A DNA stretch of 64,000 nucleotides from NCBI RefSeq assembly GCF_025370935.1, contig NC_133476.1, positions 21,028,801 through 21,092,800 of the forward strand. The letters run 5' to 3'. The DNA is from Choristoneura fumiferana. Lineage: Eukaryota > Arthropoda > Insecta > Lepidoptera > Tortricidae. Numbering within the stretch: the stretch's first letter is position 1; each line of letters opens with the position of its first letter. The notes beneath the pieces were generated by a model. The model worked only from the letters and a program-made list of their open reading frames with translations. It did not search any database and was not told the origin of the DNA. A program made the position numbers and the translations under genes. This document shows, one piece after another, positions 51,432-62,377 of the stretch.

Positions 51432-53438
51432 CTTAATCTATCGACGTAGCGTACTTAATACTAAGTACTGTTATCTAGTTTCTTTCCAAACAGGTAACTA
51501 CTTCCATTATAATAAGGTCAGAAAAAACCTCTCTTGCCATTTTTTTTGTGTTTATTATTTTGAATCTAATTTTAAGACGTGTTTTGTGCTTGATTAGTCG
51601 AGAAAGCAAGCAATACAATGAAACTAAGTCGTCTACATAGACGCCACTACCCTCTACCTACGCTACATGGAACCCGGTATGTGTTCAACAGGATAGTAGG
51701 TACCTTTGAGTAGCGTACCTCGTAAAGTCAACACGGAGATTGTCCGCCCCGGGCGGTTCCAGGCTTTCTATGATCTCGCCTAGATTCAGAACGGCCAGCA
51801 CAAGAGGATGCGAGTCGTTGTATTGCTATGCAACCCTTTATGACTCACGTGCTGACGGCTAGCGAGGAAATGGCTCGCATCGTAGCTAATCAGGATAGTA
51901 GGGCACTACGTACGTAAAACGAAGCTAAAAAATACTTAATAATTTTTCGAGAGAAGGAGAAGAGAGAATTGATGTGAGAGTGCCATGGTAGCATGAATTG
52001 ATGCTGTGGAGAAAGGCTACAATAGAGAGATCTCTCTCCGGGCAGACGTTAAACCTGGATATCGAAGCCCGAAAGAAGAGCGTTGGATTATATTTATGCG
52101 TCCGAATTGAGAAATCGCATCACGCGCAGGATCGCGGCAGTAGCCGCTACAATACCGTATGATTTGAATTTCGACCAATGTATAAAATGGTTTTACAATC
52201 ACTTATTATTAACCCTAGAAAACATTAATCTGCTGGTGTACTGTGGATTTATTTTATGACAGTGTATAAGCAGTGTATACAGGCGATTTACAACCTATAG
52301 ACGTGATAAATAATTCCATAACTCCCTTTATGATAATCGTGGTATTTTGTGATTTTTTTTCCAAACCCTTTCCCTTGAATCTCGCGTGATTGACAGAGTA
52401 TCTCCAAGGGACCATTATAAAAGAACCTATTTTAGTGTTCCTTTGCAGAGCTCTATATCCATGAACTGCAATATTTTTACCTCACTTATATACTACGTCT
52501 ACCACAGCTAACATTTAAGAACCAATTAAAATCAACCTTGCGTCCGAAACTTTTGATGGAAACATCAGGCCAGTTTCGTCGCTAATCACTTGTCCCAACG
52601 ACCTCGATGGACACATCGTCAGTCTGCTTTACGTCACAGCTGTCATTCTTAAGAGGCTCTCATTAAACCACAGGACAAATGTTTACGGAATCAGCCGCAA
52701 GAAGCCGAGTTAGATTAAAGGGCGGCCTCCAACTTCGCCCGTCCATGACGAGTTTGCACTACACTCACAAAATTATCTGAAGGCAAAACCAACTTTCGGC
52801 AAATTCACTCGGCAAAATAATTAAAGCATTCAAATGAGTTCCAAATTAATTTCTGAGTTAGCATTCAATTTGTACTGGTAGCGGGCCTCAAATTGTTTCC
52901 TTTTGTTCACTAAGTCCACAATGACGGGTTACGTTTCAAACGCAACAAAATAATGGATTTTCTTGTCGTAATCATAATGCCGACGTTTCGTTTAAACTCG
53001 TTTCTTGTTTGTGCCATTGTTTTTTGGAGTTTACGGGCCGACGATCGTGACTTGGCATGTAACTTGGCTTAAAGTAAGGCCAGTCTTTGGTAGAGTATTA
53101 TTACTCGCTTTTACAATAGATTTTATATTCAAAGACACGACACTCATTAACTATATCAACCAAATTTAAATTTTACAAAAATGATTGTAAATTTTAAATA
53201 ATATAGGTCGCTTTTCGAGGTCATGTTGAAAATTTAACCTATCTAAAAAAACCATGAGAATAACTTTATTTTCTACCTGCTTGAAGTTGGTACCCCACCC
53301 CGGTCAGCACGAGTGACACAAGCCCAATAAGAAGGTAAGGCAGACAGCTATATGCCCACTTCTGTTGGCTCGTGCTGAGGCACAGATTTCAAAGTGGTAG
53401 AAAATTACATATTTTCACGTTTTTTTTAAGATGGTTAT
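51432..53438. other. No gene recognised
   Basis: The longest repeat-free stretch of the window. I see no coding exon, RNA gene or recognisable repeat. CACCCCGGTCAGCACGAGTG and its near mirror GTTGGCTCGTGCTGAGGCAC at 53293-53388 form a loose inverted repeat. Confidence 0.45.
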
Positions 53439-53868
53439 TTTTAGGGTTCCGTACATCGAAAGAAAAAAACGGAACCCATATAGGATTACTATGGTGTCCG
53501 TCCGTCCGTCTGTCAAGACCCGTTTTCTCAGGAACGCGTGGAGGTATCAAGCCGAAATTTATATCAAATACTCAGGTCTACTGTCCTTTGGAGCTGTGAA
53601 AAAAAAAACTTCTAAGCCAACGCAATCAAAAGATACAGCCGTTTATGCCGCTGATTTCCGCAAATTTTCGAAAATTCGCAAGGGAATCAAAACCTACAGC
53701 GTACTTCCCGTGAACTCAGAATCTTAAAATTTGGTACGAAGCAACGTCTTAACACAGATAAAGGAAAAATTGCGAAAACCGTAAATTTTTAGTTACATCA
53801 TATAATAAAAATATTTATACGGAACCCTCGGTGCGCGAATCCGACTCGCACTTGGCCGAGTTTTTTTT
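53439..53868 (+). repeat. Dispersed repeat, GGGTTCCGTACATCG type
   Basis: TTTTTAGGGTTCCGTACATC, GTGTCCGTCCGTCCGTCTGT, CAAGACCCGTTTTCTCAGGA and GCAATCAAAAGATACAGCCG lead to TTATACGGAACCCTCGGTGC, then CGACTCGCACTTGGCCGAGT. AGGGTTCCGTA and TACGGAACCCT near the two ends are inverted. The plus-strand frames 53372-53727 run through it and are fortuitous. Confidence 0.75.
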
Positions 53869-54284
53869 AATGTACCTACACCCAATTGCTGACAAGTAAC
53901 TTCGCTTAAGATCGTGTTTTATCTATGAGTTTGTATTACGTAATAATTGCGATTTAATCTCGCACCTAGGATCCCGTCGTTAACGCGACATGTCTATTCC
54001 ATTAGCACCCAGGCGAAACTGTGTGCCTGAATACTTTCTAATTACAATAATTAACGCAATCTGTTTGTAAGTGTATCGCGTGAAATTAAGGAGGATTAAG
54101 CGAATGAGTTCTGTTTGTTGACATTATTCAAAAGTCTGGGATTTACCGGAGTTGCGGTTTTGTATGGCTTACAATGAATGTGTGTTCATGCACCGGACAC
54201 CTGTCCGGCAACGAAACCGTACAACACCGCAAAGTCCGTTGTCCGGTGAAAACAACGGACGTCTATAAGCGGCCTAAGGAAATT
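53869..54284. other. No gene recognised
   Basis: An inverted pair GGACACCTGTCCGG / CCGTTGTCCGGTG sits near 54195-54248. Otherwise unassigned. Confidence 0.35.
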
Positions 54285-54400
54285 CACTGTCACATAATAA
54301 ACCGCATCGCAATCAGTCTATTTGTCTGAGAACTACGACTCCACAGACAGACATTGGTGTCTTTATAACACCTCTTTTATTTGCGTCGATGGTTAAAAAC
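54285..54400 (+). repeat. Fragment of the GCGTCGGGGGTTAAAAA repeat
   Basis: AAACCGCATCGCAATCAGTC, GAGAACTACGACTCCACAGA and TATAACACCTCTTTTATTTG then CGTCGATGGTTAAAAA match the right half of 19200-19460. Confidence 0.65.
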
Positions 54401-55035
54401 ACCCCCAAACAACGATGTCATCATTTGAATGGTTCAGGTAACACCATCACATACCGCGGAATGCAGAATATGGGTCATCGTACTTAAAAAACTTTTCCAT
54501 ATAAAATTGAACCCAACTTTTTCATATTTACTTAATACAAACATTTGAAAACAATGCAAACAGCTCTAGAACTAAATATAGATTCCGAATCCAAATACGA
54601 AAAGGTAATTCGGAAGCGCGCCACCCCTGTAAATAGCCATCGAAAGTTCTCGAATTCATTTCCTGTAACGCCGAAACGTGCTATTCAGATTGCCGAATCA
54701 ATTCTTCTTGGAAAATCGAAGTGGCCGTCCTTGTTTTTAGGGCGCGTGTGAGCTAGATAGGGATTGTGGGGGTGTTGGGAAACTGATAACGTTTTGCCGA
54801 ATAGGCGTGTGAGTGGAAAGGGTTTTGCTTTTCATAACTCATTTGACTCGGGCGTTGTCCGGTTGCCGGTCAGCGCCGGCTACGCTTCCGTTCAATGGGT
54901 AAATTAACTCGCGGATCCATCCTGTTATTTGTTTCCATTGGATTTATTTGGCCATCGATGTAAAGGGTGATTGAAAAACCATCATCGCATTCCTGATTAT
55001 GGTAGCATTATCATTTAAATTAGGCAACGGAAAAA
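54401..55035. other. No gene recognised
   Basis: The 68-codon frame 54545-54751 has no recognisable domain. Confidence 0.35.
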
Positions 55036-55290
55036 TTTATCCCACACGAAGCCCGCACGAAGCGGTGTGCTTCATCTTTCATAATGCAAACTGCTAAGGA
55101 ATGGAATTCGCTCCCGTTGTCGCTATTTCCGGATAAATACAATCTCTTTAAGGCTAGAGTGAAGAGGCTGTTACTGAACCAGTGAGATACACCTTTGGCC
55201 TCATCTGCACTTTACATCGGGTGTCAATATAGGGTGTATATATAGGGGTCAATCACGGTCAGTTTTTTGTAAATAAAACAAGTGTCAGAA
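55036..55290 (+). pseudogene. Non-LTR retrotransposon ORF2 C-terminus and 3' region
   Basis: The plus strand reads RTKRCASSFIMQTAKEWNSL, then PLSLFPDKYNLFKARVKRLL, then LNQ and a TGA near 55182. The WNSLP followed by a Y-LFK-RV-R-LL ending is what I associate with the C-terminus of jockey/CR1-type ORF2 proteins. The 3' untranslated part (TCTGCACTTTACATCGGGTG, GGGGTCAATCACGGTCAGTT) recurs at 46637-46712. It is heavily 5'-truncated and dead. This is a different clade from the RTE copies. Confidence 0.75.
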
Positions 55291-55309
55291 TTAACAGTCG
55301 TCATTATTT

Positions 55310-55375
55310 CTGAGAGGAGGCCTGTGCCCAGCTGTGGGAGGTGTATAGGCCGAAATGATGATTATGATGATCGTC
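55310..55375 (+). mobile_element. RTE tail
   Basis: TTCTGAGAGGAGGCCTGTGC, CCAGCTGTGGGAGGTGTATA and GGCCGAAATGATGATTATGA. A short TCGTCA on each side might be the remains of a target duplication. Confidence 0.75.
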
Positions 55376-55430
55376 AGTAGCTTTTTCGGGCACAACGGGA
55401 GTTGGAAATTCTTTTCAACTTTCTTCTTTC

Positions 55431-55700
55431 AAGGTTCCGTTCCTCAAAAGGTAGAACAGACCCTTATAGGGTCATTTTCTAGTCCGTCTATCTGACTGTC
55501 CGTCTGTCAAAATCCTTTTCTCAGGAACGAAAGAGTGATATCTTTTACAGAACAACCAACAAGTGAAGCACCACGCGTAACATCGTGATACCAGCTCCAC
55601 GCGTTTCTGAGAAAAAAAGAATAGAGAGACAAACGGATAAATGGACAAAAAATGATCCAAAAGGGTACATTTTTTTCTTTTGACCTACCGGAATCCTAAA
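55431..55700 (+). repeat. Dispersed repeat, AGGTTCCGTTCCTCAAAAGG type
   Basis: CAAGGTTCCGTTCCTCAAAA, CCCTTATAGGGTCATTTTCT and CTGACTGTCCGTCTGTCAAA then ATCCTTTTCTCAGGAACG parallel the left part of 53439-53868. Near 55560-55615 an inverted segment (GTTTCTGAGAAAAAAAGAAT, CAAACGGATAAATGGACAAA) makes a partial palindrome. Confidence 0.6.
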
Positions 55701-56295
55701 AATAATCATAACGCACTTACCTACATTTCGCTGTCGTCGTGTTATAAAACAATTAATTAATCTCTATATAGCTCCAAATTCATACCTGAAACAATAATAA
55801 TGCCTTATCAAATACAGTTAAATCAACAAGAAAATAAAGTAGTACTAAGTTAGTAAGTAGACTTAAGTACGACATAACATTGGGGATGGTGCAAATTTGC
55901 GTAATTAGCTGTGGATACTACAGCGTATCTGATAAATGTAGCCAATTTCCAATTTCCGCGCAAAATTCTTTGATACAAAATAAACATAAAGTTGAATTAA
56001 TTAATTAATCACCTGTAAAACTACGTATAGCACAGATATGCCGTATTTACTTATGGTGGTTAAGCGAATTGTACTATCCCTCTCTATCGACATTAAATTT
56101 TCCCAGCGGTGCTGTACTAAAACTTGTAACAATGCAATTTGTAACAAGAGCCGAATTTCTTTTTGTTCGTGTTAATTGTGATGCAATCCATCTTGCAAAA
56201 TTTGACTTGAATAACCATACAAACAAACAATGTAATAACTTTTTATGAACTTCTATCTTTGACCTTATTTATTTATTTGCTCCAAATCTTGCACG
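55701..56295. other. No gene recognised
   Basis: Unassigned AT-rich DNA. Confidence 0.35.
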
Positions 56296-56464
56296 GAGGG
56301 TTTTCACAGAGGCGAAATATCGCTAGATGGCGTAAGTATCGTGACGTTTGACGTTTGCTTGCGATTGGCTCATTTAGTTTTTTTTAACCAATCACGAGCA
56401 AACGTCAAACGTACCTCACGATACTAACGCCATCTAGCGATATTTCCCCTCTGTGAAACCCCTC
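56296..56464. mobile_element. 169-bp MITE, GAGGGTTTTCACAG ends
   Basis: Near-complete inverted arms: GAGGGTTTTCACAGAGGCGA, AATATCGCTAGATGGCGTAA, GTATCGTGACGTTTGACGTT and TGCTTGCGATTGGCT are mirrored by CCAATCACGAGCAAACGTCA, AACGTACCTCACGATACTAA and CGCCATCTAGCGATATTTCC then CCTCTGTGAAACCCCTC. The loop is about 20 nt. Internally deleted or decayed relatives are at 13270-13391, 8990-9150 and 28165-28270. Confidence 0.9.
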
Positions 56465-56574
56465 ATTATGTAGAATAGAGCTCAGGCAGTGCAATAAATC
56501 AAACAACACGTCTAATAATAACAGTCAAGCTAAATTTGTGTCAAATTAGCAAATAACTGAACCAATCCAATTTG
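56465..56574. other. Unassigned
   Basis: Nothing recognised. Confidence 0.3.
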
Positions 56575-56815
56575 GAAAAGTTGGAAAACCCTTGACTTTG
56601 CTATTTCACAGTTCAATATCTCAAAAACGGTTAACTGATTTTTATCGAACATAATTATAAACTACCACAAGGTTTTTTTTCACCTACTTAACAAATACCT
56701 ACCGCATCGAAGTCGGTATATCTGCTAAGAACTAAGACGTCACAGACTGACAATTTGACATTGGCATCAAACATTCCCCCTCATTTCGTGTAGAGGGTTA
56801 GAAATTTTTTAAAAC
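56575..56815 (+). repeat. Dispersed repeat ending GTAGAGGGTTAGAAA
   Basis: AAAGTTGGAAAACCCTTGAC, ATATCTCAAAAACGGTTAAC, CTAAGAACTAAGACGTCACA and CAAACATTCCCCCTCATTTC are diverged versions of the blocks in 19200-19460. Confidence 0.65.
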
Positions 56816-57030
56816 ACGGTTTTATTTCAAGTTTTTTTTTATCCCGCAACAGCCACATAAATCCGCCATTCATTTCGACAACGTCATGGCCTATAAAATA
56901 TTAACAGACACGGTGGAGAGGCACCGGAATGATTCCACTTATAGGCGTATTAAGAGCAACTGCCGGATAAAACTGGGGACACAGTTCCGGGTGGCTGCTT
57001 CACTTTATACTGAAATACTTCAAGAAAAGT

Positions 57031-57163
57031 CATCATCATCAGCCGGAAGACGTCCTGCTGCTGCTGAACAAAGATCTCCGTCTTAGAAACACCATAATGA
57101 ACGACATCTCGCCACTTTCATCCATCGGTTACTCGTGACTCTCGCAATGCCGTTAGTCCATCT
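57031..57163 (-). mobile_element. 5'-truncated RTE copy (minus) with 8-bp duplication
   Basis: Read on the minus strand it runs from AGATGGACTAACGGCATTGC through GGAGATCTTTGTTCAGCAGC to GGCTGATGATGATGAC. AGAAAAGT at 57023-57030 and 57164-57171 flanks it. It matches the minus remnant 25197-25306 over its whole length. Confidence 0.75.
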
Positions 57164-57171
57164 AGAAAAGT

Positions 57172-57689
57172 AAAAGAAGCTAATGTTTCCAGGGACCTAA
57201 TCACGTACTATTTATTGCTAAAATTAACTCGTTTTGGTGACATGAGGTCGGTTTTAAATAGGTAGTTGCTCGTAAATAAAAAGTTTTTTTTTTGTTTTAA
57301 AAACATCCACATAAAAAAATCGCAAACGAAAAGTAAGAAATGCAAATATTATTATTCAGTCGAATGATATCCAAGATAAGTTCTATAAACCTGTATTATA
57401 CTAAAGAAGCAAATTATCACATTTTTTTTACTCATAATTGCCCAGTGAAGTGAACCTGCCGCGGTAGGCTGTGGCGCCAGCAGTAAGTTGTCATCGTAAT
57501 CTTTACGATGGCCATCAAGAGTTAAGAATGGCCGTAAAGCGCGTAATGTAAACTTTGTGTTGCAGGTATTGTCCTCGTTAACTTGTATAGTGGTTCAGCT
57601 GGGTACTATCACATGGTGTAAAATATTGCTACTTTGGAAGAAGATAGAAATATTTTTATTTCGGTATCAGCCTGTGACGTTGTCGTCGT
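57172..57689. other. No gene recognised
   Basis: A short CATCGTAATCTTTACGATGG hairpin at 57492. Otherwise unassigned. Confidence 0.35.
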
Positions 57690-57800
57690 ACAGAAGCTGT
57701 AAAATTGTTCGGGATAAAACTATCCTATGCCCTTCTCAGGTCCTCATCTTCATTTCAAATTTCATCTTGATCAGTTGAGTATTTTAAGCGTAAAAGATTA
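57690..57800 (+). repeat. Partial CCGCGGGAAC-type repeat
   Basis: GGGATAAAACTATCCTATGC, CTTCTCAGGTCCTCATCTTC and TTCAAATTTCATCTTGATCA then GTTGAGTATTTTAAGCGTAA match the centre of 43675-43885. Confidence 0.6.
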
Positions 57801-57839
57801 ATAAAGAAACGAATGAACAAACAAATAAACACTTTATGT

Positions 57840-57965
57840 GACTTACAAAACAAATACCTATTTAACACAACTAAATTTTTTAGACAAATTCGCTATTTTA
57901 AATAAGGGATCGTTAATGCGGACCTAAATTATTTCCAAATATCCCTACATGATAATAACCCTTAA
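57840..57965 (+). repeat. Fragment of the repeat at 5480-5705
   Basis: TATTTAACACAACTAAATTT, AAATAAGGGATCGTTAATGC and CTAAATTATTTCCAAATATC follow the same order as 5618-5700. Confidence 0.6.
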
Positions 57966-58655
57966 TTCTATAATACATCATAGAAATTAATGTCATCTCA
58001 ACAACGGATTTGAATTTTTTATCTGTTTGATGTTTGATTAGTAATATTTTTTATAATTTTGTAACAAAACAAATACAATTTCCCAGAAACGACTTTTTGG
58101 TTTTAGCCAGCCTGTAAGATGCAACTTCAAGATTCGCTGCATTTTTAACCTTCTGCGTAACCTTTGGTTTAACGACGAAAGTGCGATAATCACATTATTT
58201 TTTTAGCTACATACATACACATATACATTACTCCTCTTTTACTCCCCTTTGGGCTCCACAGAAAACCAGCGTTACTGCACATAATGTGCGGCAACACATG
58301 CTGAGTGGAGACCTTTTTTGGTATCCTGTCGTGTCACCAAGTAACATAGTTTTAGTGCTAGTTTTAGTCTTAGTTTTAGGTGGTACTTATGGAGCCAAAA
58401 TAAACCTTTCTATCTTCTTTCTTTCTCTGTGGATATCCGCAAAGAAACATCAAAATCAATCAATTACAAACACAATATTATCTCAGAAATAACACAAACT
58501 GTCTTGAATCAAATAAGAATTTATTTGAATTCATAATGCAGGTGCCTGGCGGTGGGCCAGAAGCAATTAGTGGCAGTCGTTATCTAGACGCTATCTACAT
58601 TCAGTATTGTTAACGAAGAAGCTTGATTTTATTAACTTTTGGTTGTGCAACAACA
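57966..58655. other. No gene recognised
   Basis: The 68-codon frame 58286-58492 includes a TTTTAGTGCTAGTTTTAGTC repeat and has no recognisable domain. Confidence 0.35.
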
Positions 58656-59206
58656 TTTTTGGGGTTCCGTAGCCAAACTGGCAAAAACGGAAACCTTAAT
58701 AGCCATGTCTGTCTGTCTGTCTGTCCGTCCGCGGCTTTGCCCAGGGACTATCAATGCTAGAAAGCTGTAATTTTAGTAAACTATGCCGACAAAAATGGTA
58801 CTTACAATATAACAATTTACTTAAAAATTTTTTTTAGAGTGCCTCCCATAGGCGTTAAGTGTTTTTTTTTCTCATCTAACCTTGTAATAGTGTGTAGTAT
58901 CGTTGGATCGGTCTTTTAAAACCATTAGGGGGTTGCTAAAACTACTCATTTTTAGATTCAGTGATTTGTTTGCAAAATATTTAACTTTAAACTGCAAATA
59001 ATAAAATAGTATATCAAACTTACAAGGAAAACTATAACGGTTAAGTTTTAATGAGAATATTTAATAGTAAATAGCAGCCTAAGGTATAAAATATACCTAA
59101 ACTTGGAATACTCCGTACAAATTACGAAATCCATAGAAAAATATTTTTCGTTATGGCTACGGGACCCTATTTCGGGCGTGTCCGACACGCTCTTGGCCGA
59201 TTTTTA
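58656..59206 (+). repeat. GGGTTCCGTAGCC / GGCCGATTTTT repeat, near full length
   Basis: TTGGGGTTCCGTAGCCAAAC, CTGTCTGTCTGTCTGTCCGT, ATCAATGCTAGAAAGCTGTA, TACAAGGAAAACTATAACGG, GCAGCCTAAGGTATAAAATA and CTATTTCGGGCGTGTCCGAC then CGCTCTTGGCCGATTTTTAA match 50828-51431 throughout. Confidence 0.8.
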
Positions 59207-59244
59207 ATATTCAGAGAATGCTCTGTTTATAGTAGTTTATGTAG

Positions 59245-59385
59245 ATAACCGAGAGAGAAAAATCCTCGAGTGGAGACCATGAACTGAAAGACGAAGCTGT
59301 GGCAAGCGTTCGCAAGCTGGCAAGCTAGGTGGACTGACGACATCGCGAGAGAAAGAGAAGTGGCGAGTGGTCGTCCATTGTACCG
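59245..59385 (+). pseudogene. RTE-like C-terminal remnant (plus)
   Basis: ATCCTCGAGTGGAGACCATG translates ILEWRP then a stop, followed by TERRSCGKRSQAGKLGG. In another frame RWTDDIARERE follows. The order LEWRP-x-RR-...-RWTDD matches 26084-26407. It is frameshifted and truncated at both ends. Confidence 0.65.
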
Positions 59386-59997
59386 TCCATTGTATCATTA
59401 TACCGATTTCCACGACGAATCACTTTGAACGACTGTCATTGTACGACTTTCTTTCTCGATGATGATAATTTTCTGTTTACTTTATTGTACTTCGATTATT
59501 TGTGGAATTGAACCTTTTGATTCGTGATGGCCATATAACTAATAATAGGAGGTAGGTAGGTATAATTTGTTATCATGTGTATTTTCTTCCGTAATCTGTC
59601 GCCAGTCTCTCCTGCCTGTCAATGAGTTCACATTTTTCGTGTTTTCTAACTATAAGGTTTTGAATAAAGAAAAAATACTGTGACGTAAATTAATGTTTAG
59701 TTACTTTTTCAAAAACTATTTAAAATAATATAAGATTTGTGCACAAAATCAAGGCTAAAGTTGTTAAGTTGGATTGTCAAGTGACTAGACTTTCAGCAAT
59801 GATTTTTTTTAATATCTTTAATTTTAATTTTAATTTTATTAAACACATGAATTCAGTTAAGGGTGGTGCTTTAGTGGTAATTGGATCTGGGTAACATATT
59901 ACGTATTATTTTATGCGGAAAAATAGGAGAACGGACTCTGCATACAAAATATATAAAATATATCGTACAGACGTTATCTCTAGCGCAAGCTTGATAG
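59386..59997. other. No gene recognised
   Basis: A TTTAATTTTAATTTTAATTT low-complexity run at about 59817. Otherwise unassigned. Confidence 0.35.
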
Positions 59998-60050
59998 CAG
60001 AGAAAAAAACTGGCCAACTGCGAGTTGCACTCAGATGATTCCATACGTAT
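59998..60050 (-). repeat. Decayed GGCCGGTTTTT repeat terminus (minus)
   Basis: AAAAAAACTGGCCAACTGCG then AGTTGCACTCAGATGATTCC parallels 19963-20000. Confidence 0.5.
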
Positions 60051-60403
60051 CTATGAATATCCAGTGACGGCAGAGACCCTCTCCTTAACAAAACGTAGTA
60101 CAACCACCTTCCATACCAATAATAATAATCTGCTAGTAATAGAAGCTGATAACATGAAAATCGATACAAGCCACGTGTCCCGGTTATTATTTCCCTAATT
60201 GAGTCCCGGCTGGCAGCCCGCCAGGCGGGCTTTTCACTTCCCGGGATTAAGCCGTTGTATAATGCAAATGGAATGTCCATTGATTTTGGATTATTGGACC
60301 ACGGTCTTTAAAATCAGGTGGCGGGCTCGTAAGGCCGGGTTCGAGTCAAGCTTAAGGTCAATGTGGTTTATAGAAATTACTAGTAGCTGGAGCCGACAGT
60401 TTA
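60051..60403. other. No gene recognised
   Basis: AAGGTCAATGTGGTTTATAG then AAATTACTAGTA (60355-60390) recurs in diverged form at 60716-60750, on the far side of the following MITE. Otherwise unassigned. Confidence 0.35.
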
Positions 60404-60614
60404 AAGCAGCGTTTCCACCAATGATGTGCGAGGATGAGTTGCGAGGGATGTGTTTTTCATAAACCAATAGAAACGCTTCATTTACACATCCTTGCACAGC
60501 GCATCTCTGGTGGAAACAGCTGAGCGGAGCAAGGCGAGGTAAATGAAGCCTTTCTATTGGTTAATTAAAAACATATTCCTCCCAAAACATCCTCACACAT
60601 CCCTGGTGGAAACT
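60404..60614. mobile_element. 211-bp MITE, GTTTCCACCAATGATGTGCG ends
   Basis: The left end AGCGTTTCCACCAATGATGT then GCGAGGATG mirrors CATCCTCACACATCCCTGGT then GGAAACT. Inner AACCAATAGAAACGCTTCAT mirrors AATGAAGCCTTTCTATTGGT. The centre repeats the GCATCTCTGGTGGAAACAGC terminal motif. This is the reference copy for relics at 143-203 and 925-1160. Confidence 0.85.
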
Positions 60615-60654
60615 GATTAATGGTTACTAGTTGTAGCCCGCCACTTTGCGTGCG

Positions 60655-60712
60655 TCGTCCATCATCATCTTAGCCTGGATAAGTTCTAGTTCCGGGCATA
60701 GACCTCCTCAAT
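60655..60712 (-). mobile_element. RTE tail (minus)
   Basis: Minus-strand GAGGAGGTCTATGCCCGGAA followed by a decayed part and GATGATGATGGA. Confidence 0.6.
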
Positions 60713-60750
60713 TAAAGGTCAATGTATTTATAGAAGTTTCTAGTATGGAA

Positions 60751-61367
60751 CAGATGGTTTTGTGGTTTGTATTTGTAGCCCGAGACTTTGCGCGCGTATG
60801 ATTTGGTAATCGCTACCCGTGAGAGCTGGTAGATATTGTAGACAACGTCAAAACTGGTGCAACAATTCCAACCAAGCGTAAAACTCAACCTGAAATAACG
60901 TTTCATAAGAATCTACAAGGCCAACAATTTTCTGGAATAATTGACCTTGTTGGCCGTTAATACAAATTAAACTAGACCAACGCTTGGCCGTAAACCCGCC
61001 TTTTGATATTTACCCGAAGCCAAAGAAATAATTTCAAGTATAAGCCCTCGCTTTAAAAAAACGCAATAAAGTACAATGAGGAGAGGAAATTTATCCGTCT
61101 TGAGGGCCATGGTAATCCCTTTGCTCCGCGAAATATATTATAAGGCCGAGTTTGCATAATGCCCGGTTAATATCCGGCTGCACGCTTGTTTGTGGAGTTC
61201 TTTAACTTGCTCTTAAGCCACTACTAACAAGATGGCTAAGTGTTTGCAGCATTCAATTTTTAAGCGCAGTTTCGCGGGTCATCGTTGACTGTGACGTGCA
61301 AATGACATCCCAAAACTAATATGTTCTCTAAAAAGTGCCGCCTTTTAGTAGTCGCAATGAAGCATCA
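60751..61367. other. No gene recognised
   Basis: The 64-codon minus-strand frame 60712-60906 has no recognisable domain. Otherwise unassigned. Confidence 0.35.
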
Positions 61368-61714
61368 AAAGGAGCGACCTCACTGCTGCTCAAAATACGG
61401 AGACGGTTCAGTACCAGCAGTAAGAGTGGTATAATAAAAAAATAAAAAATAAATAAAAAAAAAACAGGTTTACGGTCCGCGCTTACCAACCGAGCTGGCG
61501 AAAGCGTCACTGTAAAACCACACTAAGACTCACGATTTTATCGCATGCCCTCCACACCGCTCCTCAAAATACACTGATAGTGCGGAATCCAGTGACTTGC
61601 CGTAAATGTCATGGCTTTACCGAATGCTCTTTACGCAATGTCGTGACGTTTACGGCACGTCACTTCGATTCCGTACCATCTCCGTATTTTTAGCAGTAGT
61701 GTGGTCGCTCCTTT
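61368..61714. mobile_element. Large-stem MITE, AAAGGAGCGACC ends, with a nested insertion
   Basis: Exact 12-bp termini AAAGGAGCGACC (61368-61379) and GGTCGCTCCTTT (61703-61714). The right half (CCATGGCTTTACCGAATGCT is left of centre; GTTTACGGCACGTCACTTCG and CCGTACCATCTCCGTATTTT follow it) matches the element at 24008-24333. The left arm is interrupted around 61415-61512 by an A-rich sequence and GGTTTACGGTCCGCGCTTAC. On the minus strand this last part contains an A-box-like GCTCGGTTGGTAAGCG, possibly a truncated tRNA-derived SINE. Confidence 0.8.
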
Positions 61715-61877
61715 AGTTTCCTTCAAACCACACAATATGTATATCGTTCAAGTAGATTGTCTTAGTAACGTTTTATTAATCATCAATTGATATCATTGGT
61801 CAATCACGCGTGAAACTGTGCTTTCTCAGATATCAAACTTTGGGCTTTCAAGAAAAGTGCTTATACTTTCTTAAAAG
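61715..61877. other. Unassigned
   Basis: Nothing recognised. Confidence 0.3.
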
Positions 61878-61990
61878 GCTGGCAACGGACCAATGACTCT
61901 ACTTGAGTAGTTGGTACTCATGGGCAGTGGTGATTAGTTCCCATAAGATGACCCACTGACTCGTTTCTTCATAAAAAAAAACTATTCAAC
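61878..61990 (+). mobile_element. 5'-truncated retroposon 3' end with poly-A (plus)
   Basis: AAAGGCTGGCAACGGACCAA, ACTCATGGGCAGTGGTGATT and CCCATAAGATGACCCACTGA then CTCGTTTCTTCATAAAAAAA match the minus-sense copy at 2852-3000 in order. Confidence 0.65.
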
Positions 61991-62064
61991 CTACTTTCAT
62001 GTAATATTAGCTCAAATAAAAAGAGGGAACTGCAATGTGTAAAGACAAAGAATAGAATTAGTAG

Positions 62065-62190
62065 TGAACTAAAATAATTTCCTTGCTCACCCGCGACCTT
62101 ACGATAGCTATCGTAGGTCGCGGGTGAGCAAGAAATTATTTAGTTCATTGATATGGACCTCCGCAAAGTAACGCCTGATTCAATAAATAT
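62065..62190. mobile_element. Foldback-family element D (126 bp), near-perfect palindrome plus tail, 12-bp target-site duplication
   Basis: TAGAATTAGTAG occurs at 62053-62064 and 62191-62202. 62065-62147 is an 83-nt palindrome centred on TACGATAGCTATCGTA, with only two single-base bulges. The left arm runs TGAACTAAAATAATTTCCTT then GCTCACCCGCGACCT. The asymmetric tail TTGATATGGACCTCCGCAAA then GTAACGCCTGATTCAATAAA completes the element. The interior of the family has been deleted entirely, leaving the two arms joined. Confidence 0.85.
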
Positions 62191-62364
62191 TAGAATTAGT
62201 AGATCAAAAGAAATAGTAATAAAAAACTTATTTTTCAAAAACTTTATAAATCACCGATGACGAAATTCCTATGCAGTCTTTTGGGAACACTAACAACACA
62301 ACGGTATGTACGAGTATAGCCCAAATCACGTATCAAGGTGAAACCTTTATGCTACATGTCAAAT
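62191..62364. other. Unassigned
   Basis: AT-rich spacer between two foldback-family elements. Confidence 0.4.
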
Positions 62365-62377
62365 TCAAATTACTTTA

